This document shows, piece after piece, positions 1-6,406 of a stretch of 31,071 bases of DNA. The position numbers and the translations under genes are program-made. The first letter of the stretch is position 1; every line of letters begins with the position of its first letter. Source of the stretch: JBFWIW01 sp050253535 (GTDB lineage Bacteria > Bacillota > Clostridia > Oscillospirales > Oscillospiraceae); NCBI GenBank assembly GCA_050253535.1, contig JBFWIW010000035.1, forward strand, positions 1 through 31,071, given 5' to 3'. Under the pieces are notes generated by a model that was not told the DNA's origin, did no database searches, and saw nothing but the letters and a program-made list of their open reading frames with translations.

Positions 1-482
1 GCGTCTTTATACATCTGTTCAATAAGGGCGGACGCGCTGTCGAATTGGGCGAGCTCCTCATCTGAATACATGGTTTTTACAACCATGTATCTTTCATTGA
101 TGGTTTCCTTTATCTGATTCTGTAATTCTTTTATCTGGCTATCAAGACCAGTAATAGTCTCTAACAGCGCTTCCGCGCCGGCAGTGTCTCCGGCAGCAAT
201 AAGCGCGTTATATTCCGCTTCCAGCTCCTCTTTCTGGTTACACAACTGGCTCTTTTCTCTCTGCAGTTCTTTTTTCTGCTCATTCAATTCGGTTTTAAAA
301 CTTTTCTGTTTATCCGCAGCTTTCCCGTTATTTGCACCCGAACTTTCATTGTCTTGAATCTCTTCCACTGCGCTGGTCTTTACAGAGGTTTTCCCGCTGC
401 TTTTGTCTGATGCCGCAAACACTGTGAACGATACTGAAAACGACAGAACAAGAACTAATAACAATGCAATTAACTTTTTCAT
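1..482 (-). CDS. Secreted coiled-coil protein, 3' end outside the window
   Basis: The reading frame is open from the ATG at 482 down to base 1, so only the first ~160 residues are visible and there is no stop. The first ~24 residues form a typical signal peptide (MKKLIALLLVLVLSF..., ending VFAA), so the protein is exported. After a Ser/Thr/Lys-rich linker, residues ~60-135 are dominated by Lys, Glu, Gln and Leu in heptad-like order, with a break near AAGDTAG, which suggests an antiparallel or two-part coiled coil. An upstream in-frame ATG at 491 exists, but the AAAGG at about 492-496 fits the 482 start better. It is preceded by a strong promoter and a c-di-GMP riboswitch, so it is probably a surface or envelope factor switched with lifestyle. 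No family was recognised. Confidence 0.8.
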   Translation of the reverse strand, partial: MKKLIALLLVLVLSFSVSFTVFAASDKSSGKTSVKTSAVEEIQDNESSGANNGKAADKQKSFKTELNEQKKELQREKSQLCNQKEELEAEYNALIAAGDTAGAEALLETITGLDSQIKELQNQIKETINERYMVVKTMYSDEELAQFDSASALIEQMYKD

Positions 483-519
483 TTTTTCCATCCTTTCTCG
501 CTTTCTCCGAAACTCTCAC

Positions 520-566
520 AAAAAAAACCATGCGTCAATAAGGCGCACAGTTTCAAATATCTGTGA
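520..566 (-). promoter_or_regulatory. Possible expression platform of the c-di-GMP riboswitch
   Basis: Between the aptamer and the gene the minus strand carries two small hairpins. One is CACAG...CTGTG (about 546-565). The other is TGCG...CGCA (about 531-547) and is followed, after a few bases, by eight T residues (minus strand, complement of 520-527). This resembles a weak intrinsic terminator, but the stem is short. Whether the switch works by termination is inference. Confidence 0.4.
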
Positions 567-655
567 CCTCTTCGGTAACCCGGCTATCTTGGCTAAAAGC
601 TTTAGACCCGTGGCTTTGCGTCCCTGATTTTCATCAGGTTTGCTATTATCGGAGA
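567..655 (-). ncRNA. c-di-GMP-I riboswitch (GEMM-I) aptamer
   Basis: Read on the minus strand, the segment has the conserved GEMM-I elements in order: AGCAAACC, a first hairpin closing with GGGACGCAAAGCC, the ACGGGTCTAA segment, a second hairpin, and CCGGGTTACCGAAG at the 3' end. The G directly before CAAACC is the position that in this class favours c-di-GMP; cGAMP-selective relatives carry A there. The aptamer lies in the leader between a strong promoter (668-696) and the start of the exported coiled-coil protein at 482. A second copy of the class is at 29111-29195. Confidence 0.93.
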
Positions 656-667
656 TTTTGTATTTTC

Positions 668-696
668 ATTATAAAACAAATAATACTGTATTTCAA
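668..696 (-). promoter_or_regulatory. Strong sigma-A type promoter for riboswitch leader
   Basis: On the minus strand: TTGAAA (-35, complement of 691-696), a 17-bp spacer, and TATAAT (-10, complement of 668-673). Spacing is ideal and the -10 is a perfect consensus. Transcription would start about 661, just ahead of the c-di-GMP aptamer. Confidence 0.8.
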
Positions 697-723
697 TACT
701 TTTAGACAAAAAAAATAAATTTT

Positions 724-1386
724 TTAACTAATTAGCACAAAATGTCTATAATGGAAATTTATTATATATTCATCCCGCAGTTTACAAAGTTCATTGGACA
801 TGGCGCTCCGGTCAACACATAAATAGTCCGCAAGTTCCTGACGGTTGAACGGAATGTCAAATTCATCGCTGCCGTACCGTTCCGCCTGATCCGAGAGATA
901 CGAGAGCAGCTTTTCACGCGTCGTCCGTTTTGAAATATGTTCAATTTTTTGACTGAGCTGAATATTTTTAGAAGCCAGAACAGCGAGCATGTTTTCAATG
1001 AGCTTTATGTGGAATTTACAGGCTGATGAGCACACGGTAACAATCCGGCGGTAATCTATCCACAGAATTTCACTGTCCGCGACGGAGAGTACCGTCACAG
1101 GCAGCTCGTCCATATGTACACAGGAAAACGCCTCGGCAAAAAGCTCTCCCGGTAAGACCTCCGACATTATGGTTCGGTTGCCCATGAAATCTTCTTTTAT
1201 GATCTGGACTTTTCCTGATAAAACAATGCCCACGGATAAGACTTCCTGCCCCTCGGACAAAATTATATCCTGTTTCTTATATGCCCTTTTATGCGCATTC
1301 AGACACGTAAGCACACTCTTAAGTTCATCCGGAGCAATTCCCTGGAATAAAGTCACCTGACTCAAAAAAGTTAAGTTCTCTTCCAC
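724..1386 (-). CDS. Crp/Fnr family transcriptional regulator
   Basis: 220 residues, the usual length for the family. Residues ~10-120 form the cyclic-nucleotide-binding-like beta-roll (ILSEGQEV..., SGKVQIIKEDFMGNRTIMSEVLPGELFAE). A long dimerisation helix follows, and the C-terminal winged helix starts at TREKLLSYLSD with recognition region FNRQELADYLCVDRSAMSNEL. The N terminus lacks the four-Cys set of Fnr, so if it senses redox or NO it must do so differently, for example by heme. The start is GTG at 1386 with GAGGAAG just upstream. It is divergent from the Hcp operon, and a Crp/Fnr-like palindrome (1401-1414) sits 15 bp before its own start, so it probably controls both directions. Regulators of this family next to hcp commonly respond to nitrosative stress; that role is inferred here. 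Confidence 0.9.
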   Translation of the reverse strand: MEENLTFLSQVTLFQGIAPDELKSVLTCLNAHKRAYKKQDIILSEGQEVLSVGIVLSGKVQIIKEDFMGNRTIMSEVLPGELFAEAFSCVHMDELPVTVLSVADSEILWIDYRRIVTVCSSACKFHIKLIENMLAVLASKNIQLSQKIEHISKRTTREKLLSYLSDQAERYGSDEFDIPFNRQELADYLCVDRSAMSNELCKLRDEYIINFHYRHFVLIS

Positions 1387-1400
1387 GCTTCCTCATTTCC

Positions 1401-1414
1401 GTTGTATAAACAAC
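1401..1414. promoter_or_regulatory. Crp/Fnr-type palindromic operator
   Basis: GTTGTATAAACAAC: perfect 5-bp arms (GTTGT/ACAAC) around a 4-bp centre, the TTGNN-N4-NNCAA geometry used by Crp/Fnr proteins. It lies between the divergent regulator and hcp operon. If the TATAGT at 1437-1442 is the hcp-side -10, the centre of the palindrome falls at -41.5, the classic activator (class II) position. Confidence 0.65.
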
Positions 1415-1431
1415 AGCACTTTTATTATTAG

Positions 1432-1442
1432 TATAGTATAGT
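1432..1442 (+). promoter_or_regulatory. Candidate -10 region of the hcp operon
   Basis: The stretch TATAGTATAGT holds two overlapping -10-like hexamers (1432-1437 and 1437-1442). No good -35 hexamer lies 17 bp upstream; the Crp/Fnr palindrome at 1401-1414 occupies that area instead, as expected for an activator-dependent promoter. Confidence 0.45.
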
Positions 1443-1485
1443 TTAGCCATGAAAACAAGAGAACTTTACGGAAGGCGTGATAACA

Positions 1486-2190
1486 GTGGTCAGAAAGATA
1501 ATTAAAATTGACGAAGATAAATGCAGCGGCTGCGGCTTATGCGCAAGTGCCTGCCATGAAGGCGCCATTGAAATGGTGGACGGTAAGGCAAAGCTTATGC
1601 GCGACGACTACTGCGACGGGCTGGGAAATTGCCTGCCGGCATGCCCCGCCGGCGCTATTTCTTTTGAAGATCGGGAAGCGAAAGCATTTGACGAAAATGC
1701 GGTAAAAGACCGCCGGGTCAAAGCATTCTGTCCGCCTTCCGGCGGGTGCCCCGGTAGCGCGGCAAAGGCGATTAGCCGCGGCTCGACACAGTCTCCAGCT
1801 TCTGAATATACGGACGAGGCTCACAGCGAGCTCACGCAGTGGCCTGTACAGATAAAACTTGCACCTGTTAACGCCCCGTATTTTGACGGCGCAAATCTTC
1901 TGGTGGCGGCGGACTGCACGGCTTTCGTTTTCGGCGATTTTCACCGGAAGTTCATTAAAAACCACATAACGCTTATTGGCTGTCCAAAGCTTGATGACAT
2001 TGATTATACTGAGAAGCTCACCGCGATTTTAAAGAATAATAATATCAAAAGCGTAAAAGCAGTAAGAATGCAGGTTCCCTGCTGCACAGGAATCGAGCGT
2101 GCGGTAAAAGAGGCGCTAATAGGCAGCGGAAAAATGATCCCGTGGCAGGTAGTCGTTCTTTCCACAGACGGACAGATACTGGAAGATTAG
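1486..2190 (+). CDS. Two-cluster 4Fe-4S ferredoxin-like protein of hcp operon
   Basis: 234 residues from GTG 1486. A GTG at 1477 is also in frame, but GGAAGG (1470-1475) would leave it only one base of spacing, whereas 1486 is 10 bases away and gives the natural N terminus MVRKIIKIDEDKC. Two ferredoxin motifs lie near the N terminus: CSGCGLCASAC and CDGLGNCLPAC, each followed by P/H-x-GAI. The remaining ~150 residues carry more cysteines (CPPSGGCPG, ADCTAF, GCPKLDD, VPCCTGIE), which suggests further metal or redox chemistry. Proteins of this build commonly precede hcp in Clostridia and are plausible electron carriers to Hcp; the exact partner is inferred. First gene of the operon. Confidence 0.85.
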   Translation: MVRKIIKIDEDKCSGCGLCASACHEGAIEMVDGKAKLMRDDYCDGLGNCLPACPAGAISFEDREAKAFDENAVKDRRVKAFCPPSGGCPGSAAKAISRGSTQSPASEYTDEAHSELTQWPVQIKLAPVNAPYFDGANLLVAADCTAFVFGDFHRKFIKNHITLIGCPKLDDIDYTEKLTAILKNNNIKSVKAVRMQVPCCTGIERAVKEALIGSGKMIPWQVVVLSTDGQILED

Positions 2191-2202
2191 GAGGGAATTA
2201 TT

Positions 2203-2559
2203 ATGCCTGAAATTTTATTAAAAAATCTGGCGCATGAGACGGTTCTGCCATTGAAAGAGCAGGTACAGATACTTCCTGGTCAGATCGTCAGCAAGACTCT
2301 GGCGCAAAATACGGCCGTCAGCATTACGCTGTTCGCTTTCGACAAAGGTGAAGAAATAGGCGCGCATGATTCTGAAGGCGATGCGATGGTGACGGTCCTT
2401 GACGGAGCCGGATTTTTCACAGTGGACGGAAGAGAATATTTTGCCGGCGCCGGGGAGACTATAATCATGCCTGCAAAAAAACCTCACGCGGTTTACGCAA
2501 AAGAACCATTTAAAATGCTCCTAATAATTGTGTTTCCGAATTCAGAAAAGAAAGGATGA
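2203..2559 (+). CDS. Small cupin-domain protein
   Basis: 118 residues, a single cupin beta-barrel. Motif 1 is reduced (FDKGEEIGAHDSEGDAMVTVLDGAGFFTVDG) and motif 2 is FAGAGETIIMPAKKPHAVYA. His in HDSEGD and His in PHAVYA are likely metal ligands. An AGGAGG ribosome binding site stands a few bases before the ATG. It lies 12 bases after the iron-sulphur protein and overlaps the next ferredoxin's upstream ATG. Cupins of this type are frequent companions of hcp; the small-molecule target is unknown. Confidence 0.85.
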   Translation: MPEILLKNLAHETVLPLKEQVQILPGQIVSKTLAQNTAVSITLFAFDKGEEIGAHDSEGDAMVTVLDGAGFFTVDGREYFAGAGETIIMPAKKPHAVYAKEPFKMLLIIVFPNSEKKG

Positions 2560-2564
2560 TTAAA

Positions 2565-2750
2565 ATGAAGGTTGAAATCGATCGTTCCGGCTGTATCTCC
2601 TGCGGGCTTTGCGCCGATACCTGTCCGGAAGTATTCAGGATGGCCGACGACGGGTTGGCGGAAGTTTATTCCCAGCCGGACAAAAGCCAGGAGAGCTCCG
2701 CAAAAGAGGCTGCCGATGGCTGCCCGGTCTCCGTCATAACTACAGAATAA
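2565..2750 (+). CDS. Single-cluster [4Fe-4S] ferredoxin
   Basis: 61 residues from ATG 2565. An in-frame ATG at 2556 is only a base or two after the AAAGG sequence, so 2565 (about nine bases) is preferred. Cluster ligands are C10, C13, C16 (CISCGLC) with C20 (TCP) spare or structural, and C53 (CPV), the pattern of one-cluster clostridial/Thermotoga-type ferredoxins. It is acidic, as expected for an electron carrier. It sits between the cupin and hcp and is the most obvious electron donor for Hcp in this operon (inference). Confidence 0.9.
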   Translation: MKVEIDRSGCISCGLCADTCPEVFRMADDGLAEVYSQPDKSQESSAKEAADGCPVSVITTE

Positions 2751-2792
2751 CAATATAAAAGGTTTTAAAAAACCGCTATAGGAGGAAAAAGT

Positions 2793-4370
2793 ATGGCGAA
2801 CATGTTTTGTTTTCAGTGCGAGCAGACTGCAGGCGGCAGAGGCTGCGTGGGAGCTTCCGGCGTATGCGGGAAGAAGCAGGGCACCGCACTCCTGCAGGAT
2901 GAACTTACCGGAGCCCTCATAGGGCTCGCACGCGCGGCAAACGGCAATAAGCCCGCCTCAGCTACCCATCGTGTTATAATCAAGGGCCTTTTCGTAACGA
3001 TCACCAATGTGAATTTTGACAATGATTCAATCCTGCGTGTGATTGAAGAGGTGCGCGCCGAGAAAGCCCGACTTGTCGGGCTAGGCGGCGGCGTCTCCGG
3101 CAGTAACGAATACGATATGAAGCGGCTCTGGGAAGAAAGCGAGGACATCCGTTCTCTCAAGTCTCTCATCCTGTTCGGCCTTCGCGGTATGGCGGCCTAC
3201 GCTTTCCATGCTGTGGTATTGGATTATTCCGACGAGGAAATCAGCCAGTTCTTCTATAAAGGCCTCTCCGCCATCGGCGGGGACCTTGGCGCGGACGAGC
3301 TTCTGCCCCTCGTGCTGGAAACCGGAAGAGTAAACCTCAAATGCATGGAACTTTTGGACCGCGCAAACACCGAGACCTATGGCACACCCGCCCCTACTTC
3401 CGTTCCGCTCACGATCGAAAAAGGCCCATTTATCATTATCTCCGGGCATGATCTACGCGATCTTTATCTGCTGCTTCAGCAGACCGAGGGAAAAGGCATA
3501 AATATATACACACACGGCGAGATGCTGCCCGCGCATGCCTACCCGAAGCTGAAAGCATTCTCTCATCTGAAGGGCAATTTCGGTACTGCTTGGCAGAATC
3601 AGCAGAAGGAGTTTGCGGGGATGCCGGCGCCCGTGCTGTTCACCACCAACTGCATTATGCCGGTGAAAGACAGTTACCGCGACCGCGTCTTTACCACAGA
3701 GGTGGTGGCCTATCCCGGTATGGTACATATCGGTGATGACAAAGATTTCACACCCGTGATCGAGAAGGCGCTCGAGCTCGGCGGCTATTCCGTGGATACC
3801 GTCATGACCGGCATAAACGGCGGTGCTCAGTTGACTACGGGGTTTGGCCACGGTACAGTCCTTTCCGTCGCCGACAAGGTGGTGGACGCTGTTAAATCGG
3901 GTGATATCAGCCATTTCTTCCTGGTTGGCGGCTGCGACGGCGCAAAGCCCGGGCGCAACTACTACACCGAGTTCGTCAAAATGGCGCCTAAGGACAGCGT
4001 CATCCTGACGCTTGCCTGCGGGAAATACCGCTTCAACGATCTGGATCTCGGCACGATAGGCGGTCTTCCCAGGCTCATGGACATGGGCCAGTGTAACGAC
4101 GCATACAGCGCCATCCGTGTAGCCTCGGCACTGTCTCAGGCCTTCGGCTGCGGCGTCAATGAGCTGCCTCTGACTTTGGTACTGTCATGGTATGAGCAGA
4201 AAGCTGTCTGCATACTGCTCTCTCTGCTGTATCTAGGCATTAAAAACATCTACATCGGGCCGACTCTTCCGGCTTTTATATCTCCGAACGTCTTGAAGAT
4301 ATTGGCCGAAAACTATAATCTGACCCCAATCTCCACCCCGGGCGAGGACCTGAAAAAAATTCTCGGTTAA
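2793..4370 (+). CDS. hcp: Hybrid cluster protein (hydroxylamine/NO reductase)
   Basis: 525 residues, typical for Hcp. The N-terminal cubane motif has C6, C9, C18 and C25 (CFQCEQTAGGRGCVGASGVC). Downstream ligands of the hybrid Fe-S-O cluster are seen in FTTNCIMPV, VGGCDGAKPGR, LTLACGKYRFN and GQCNDAYSAI, along with the GHDLRDLYLLL helix. Hcp acts in the cytoplasm and reduces hydroxylamine or, in enteric bacteria, NO; it also handles protein S-nitrosylation there. AGGAGG precedes the ATG (2780s). It is the last gene of the operon, followed by a hairpin terminator at 4551-4582. Transcription is probably driven from ~1440 under the divergent Crp/Fnr regulator. Confidence 0.97.
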   Translation: MANMFCFQCEQTAGGRGCVGASGVCGKKQGTALLQDELTGALIGLARAANGNKPASATHRVIIKGLFVTITNVNFDNDSILRVIEEVRAEKARLVGLGGGVSGSNEYDMKRLWEESEDIRSLKSLILFGLRGMAAYAFHAVVLDYSDEEISQFFYKGLSAIGGDLGADELLPLVLETGRVNLKCMELLDRANTETYGTPAPTSVPLTIEKGPFIIISGHDLRDLYLLLQQTEGKGINIYTHGEMLPAHAYPKLKAFSHLKGNFGTAWQNQQKEFAGMPAPVLFTTNCIMPVKDSYRDRVFTTEVVAYPGMVHIGDDKDFTPVIEKALELGGYSVDTVMTGINGGAQLTTGFGHGTVLSVADKVVDAVKSGDISHFFLVGGCDGAKPGRNYYTEFVKMAPKDSVILTLACGKYRFNDLDLGTIGGLPRLMDMGQCNDAYSAIRVASALSQAFGCGVNELPLTLVLSWYEQKAVCILLSLLYLGIKNIYIGPTLPAFISPNVLKILAENYNLTPISTPGEDLKKILG

Positions 4371-4387
4371 ACACGCCAATAACCGTT

Positions 4388-4511
4388 TTGCGGAACTTCG
4401 CAAGGTATAGCTTCCGCCGCGCATGTCGCCGGAAGCCTTGGAACCGTACAATTTTCAAAAATTGGTCACACATACTGGGCGCGATTATAAAATTCTTTCG
4501 CACAGCGAAAG
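4388..4511. repeat. Series of unrelated small hairpins after hcp
   Basis: Three inverted repeats follow each other: TTGCG...CGCAA (4388-4403), GCTTCCG...CGGAAGC (4410-4436) and CTTTCGC-ACA-GCGAAAG (4495-4511), before the terminator at 4551. None has a T tract directly after it. Function unknown; they could be a 3' UTR fold stabilising the hcp message. Confidence 0.5.
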
Positions 4512-4550
4512 GACACGAAAACGGTAACCGGGACTTATTTGACAGTCTGT

Positions 4551-4582
4551 GAGAACCTCCGCTATAGCGGAGGTCCTCTTTT
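4551..4582 (+). terminator. Intrinsic terminator of the hcp operon
   Basis: ACCTCCGC-TATA-GCGGAGGT (4555-4574), extended by GAG/CTC, ending in CTCTTTT. It lies 180 bp after the hcp stop and just before the convergent acetyltransferase gene, so it may serve both strands. Confidence 0.75.
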
Positions 4583-4609
4583 AAAGCAATAATATAAAAT
4601 CTGCCGCTT

Positions 4610-5110
4610 TCAGCAGAAATTGTCAAGGCCGCTCCGGCGCTCCATGAGTATTGTATTTCTCCATGTGCCAAATCGATCCCTTGCAATTTTTTCGCGGAAC
4701 CCTACCTCCCGGAATCCGCATTTTTTGTTCAGCCTGATGCTCACGGTATTGTCCTGCATAATTCCGGACTGCAGCGTCCATATCCCGTTTATTTCCGACT
4801 CTTCAATTGCCGCGTTTATAAGCGCCGTGCCGATACCTTTTCCCCTTGAGTTTTCCGCTATATAAATGCTAAGCTCCGCAACTCCCGCATAAACGCAGCG
4901 GCTCGATACCGGAGACAGGGCAACCCATCCTACGACCGCGCCTTCCAACACATGCACAAAACGGCAGACTTTGAGATGCGAGGTATCCCATTCTTCAAAT
5001 CTCGGACACACACCCTCAAATGTCGCTATATTTGTATCTATTCCCTGCTGATATATCGCCTTTACCTCGTTCCAGTCTTTTGGTTCGAACGGTCTTATGT
5101 TGTTTCCCAT
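4610..5110 (-). CDS. GNAT N-acetyltransferase, phosphinothricin-acetyltransferase-like
   Basis: 166 residues from ATG 5110 (MGNNIRPFEPKDW...). The frame is open to an ATG at 5167, but the added residues do not resemble the family, whose members begin a few residues before the IRP strand. GNAT landmarks are the EWDTSHLKVCRFV strand, VGWVALSPVSSR, the acetyl-CoA loop region AENSRGKGIGTALINAAIEE (Q/R-x-x-G-x-G/A type) and LNKKCGFREVGFREK near the C terminus. Relatives acetylate amino groups of phosphinothricin, methionine sulfone or other amino acids; the substrate here is not known. No good ribosome binding site was seen, so the exact start is uncertain. Monocistronic and convergent with hcp. 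Confidence 0.85.
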   Translation of the reverse strand: MGNNIRPFEPKDWNEVKAIYQQGIDTNIATFEGVCPRFEEWDTSHLKVCRFVHVLEGAVVGWVALSPVSSRCVYAGVAELSIYIAENSRGKGIGTALINAAIEESEINGIWTLQSGIMQDNTVSIRLNKKCGFREVGFREKIARDRFGTWRNTILMERRSGLDNFC

Positions 5111-5353
5111 CCTGATTGACCAGCTTTTTCTATTATTTACAGTCCTTGAGCAAAAGGATAGTATCATGCATGAATTCTTTAATTTAGCTTTATCAGTATA
5201 TTTTTTAATATGTAAGATGTCAATAATTATATAACTATACTTATATTTTGTATTATTTCACCTTCTATTATCACAATATCAGAGTAAACGCCGCAAACAG
5301 AACTGAAGCCTATTTAAGCGGTATAGAATGATATACAATTGGTCATGGCCGAA

Positions 5354-5393
5354 AAAGAGCTGCGGACAGTTAATTAACTGTCCGCAGCTCTTT
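5354..5393 (-). terminator. Very strong palindromic terminator after desulfoferrodoxin
   Basis: A 40-bp perfect palindrome with 20-base arms: AAAGAGCTGCGGACAGTTAA and its complement back to back. On the minus strand it is followed by T residues. It ends the perR-desulfoferrodoxin transcript 13 bp after its stop. Confidence 0.9.
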
Positions 5394-5406
5394 ATATGTT
5401 TTATGC

Positions 5407-5787
5407 TTACAGATCGGTCTTCCACAGGCCGTGGAGGTTACAGTATGCATATACCGCTATAGGCTTGTCACCGCCGAGAGCAAATGTCACCTGAGGCTTG
5501 CTGCCGGGCATGAGACATTTTCTCTGCCCTCCCGCCTCAGTCTGGACATACACCCACTGTATGTAATGCTCTTCTGTCATGGGATGCGGAGCGGAACCGA
5601 TATCCACAGTCAATGTATCTCCGGCTGCCTTGGCAACAGGGACGTGCTTTTCGTGGCTGGCGTCTACGCTTCCCGGAACAAGCTCGGTCATTTTTTCACC
5701 GCAGCAGATTATCGGAACACCCGAATTTACTATCATACCAACAAGATTACCGCAGTGCTTGCAAATAAAGAAACGAACTTCACACAT
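5407..5787 (-). CDS. dfx: Desulfoferrodoxin (superoxide reductase, two iron centres)
   Basis: 126 residues from ATG 5787, which has AGGAGG 8 bases upstream (5795-5800); the longer open frame to 5868 overlaps perR and is not needed. The N-terminal desulforedoxin-like Fe(Cys)4 site is C9, C12, C28, C29. The catalytic Fe(His)4Cys site is H48 (in the conserved EKH), H68, H74, C116 and H119 (CNLHG), with K47 as the conserved active-site lysine. It reduces superoxide to hydrogen peroxide in the cytoplasm with electrons from rubredoxin-type donors, without producing oxygen, a hallmark of anaerobes. It is 17 bases downstream of perR, so the peroxide sensor and superoxide reductase are co-transcribed. 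Confidence 0.97.
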   Translation of the reverse strand: MCEVRFFICKHCGNLVGMIVNSGVPIICCGEKMTELVPGSVDASHEKHVPVAKAAGDTLTVDIGSAPHPMTEEHYIQWVYVQTEAGGQRKCLMPGSKPQVTFALGGDKPIAVYAYCNLHGLWKTDL

Positions 5788-5804
5788 AATTATTCCTCCT
5801 GTTT

Positions 5805-6203
5805 TTAAATGTTTTTTTTCGCCGTCTGGCAGGCGGGGCAAAGCCCAACGAGTATAAGACGGTGCCATTCTGTTTTGTACCCATCTATTCCTGAGGAGAC
5901 TTTGTTGAGCTCCTCTTTATACGGCAGGCCGGTATCTACCACCGCTCCACACAATCGGCAGCAAAAATGGTAGTGGTTATCCATGCGGAAGTCGAAGTGG
6001 TCGGGCCCTATAGGCATGGTAAGCCTTCTAATCTCGCCCAGTTCGGCAAGAACGTTCAGGTTTCGGTAAACGGTACCGCGGCTTATATGCGGGTCCTTTT
6101 GCCTCGCCTCATCGTAAATCTGGTCCGCAGCGGGGTGGTCTCCCCTGCCTCTCACAATATCGAGGACAAGTTTACGCTGCGCCGTGTTCCGTACTGCCTT
6201 CAC
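5805..6203 (-). CDS. perR: Fur-family peroxide-type repressor (PerR-like)
   Basis: 132 residues, GTG start at 6203 with GGGGAGAGG about 10 bases upstream. The N-terminal winged helix includes DQIYDEARQKDPHISRGTVYRNLNVLAELGEI. The dimer/metal domain carries HFDFRMDNHYHF (regulatory metal ligands) and the structural zinc cysteines CRLC and CPAC. The HxHF and D-rich segment is closer to PerR than to Fur or Zur, but the assignment within the superfamily rests on context: it is co-transcribed with desulfoferrodoxin. A Fur/PerR-like palindrome (6271-6283) lies upstream of its promoter, suggesting self-control. Confidence 0.88.
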   Translation of the reverse strand: MKAVRNTAQRKLVLDIVRGRGDHPAADQIYDEARQKDPHISRGTVYRNLNVLAELGEIRRLTMPIGPDHFDFRMDNHYHFCCRLCGAVVDTGLPYKEELNKVSSGIDGYKTEWHRLILVGLCPACQTAKKNI

Positions 6204-6229
6204 TTAATTCTGCCTCTCCCCTTTTTTAC

Positions 6230-6258
6230 AGGATAACATATCTGTCACTTTATGTCAA
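6230..6258 (-). promoter_or_regulatory. Promoter of perR-dfx
   Basis: On the minus strand TTGACA (complement of 6253-6258, perfect -35), 17-bp spacer, TATCCT (complement of 6230-6235). Transcription would begin about 6223, twenty bases before the GTG start. Confidence 0.75.
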
Positions 6259-6270
6259 TAATATCAGGAC

Positions 6271-6283
6271 TTATTACTAATAA
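6271..6283. promoter_or_regulatory. Candidate PerR/Fur box
   Basis: TTATTA-C-TAATAA is a perfect 6-1-6 palindrome resembling the AT-rich 7-1-7 boxes of Fur-family repressors. It sits 12 bp upstream of the perR -35 rather than over the promoter, which weakens the case for simple repression. Confidence 0.45.
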
Positions 6284-6406
6284 TTTTATAGCACTCACAT
6301 CTGTAAACAGATATCCCATTTTCAGATCGCATATATTGAAAGCACGCCCGAAAAGCCGGCTGCAGAAAAGCGATAGCATTTTATATTATATAGTTCCCTT
6401 CCTCTT

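Noticed and set aside
4276..4686. 136-residue minus-strand frame across the hcp 3' end
   Set aside because: Overlaps hcp and the terminator region; composition and lack of domain indicate a chance frame.
5788..5868. N-terminal extension of desulfoferrodoxin
   Set aside because: It overlaps the perR end, and AGGAGG with the canonical N terminus supports 5787.
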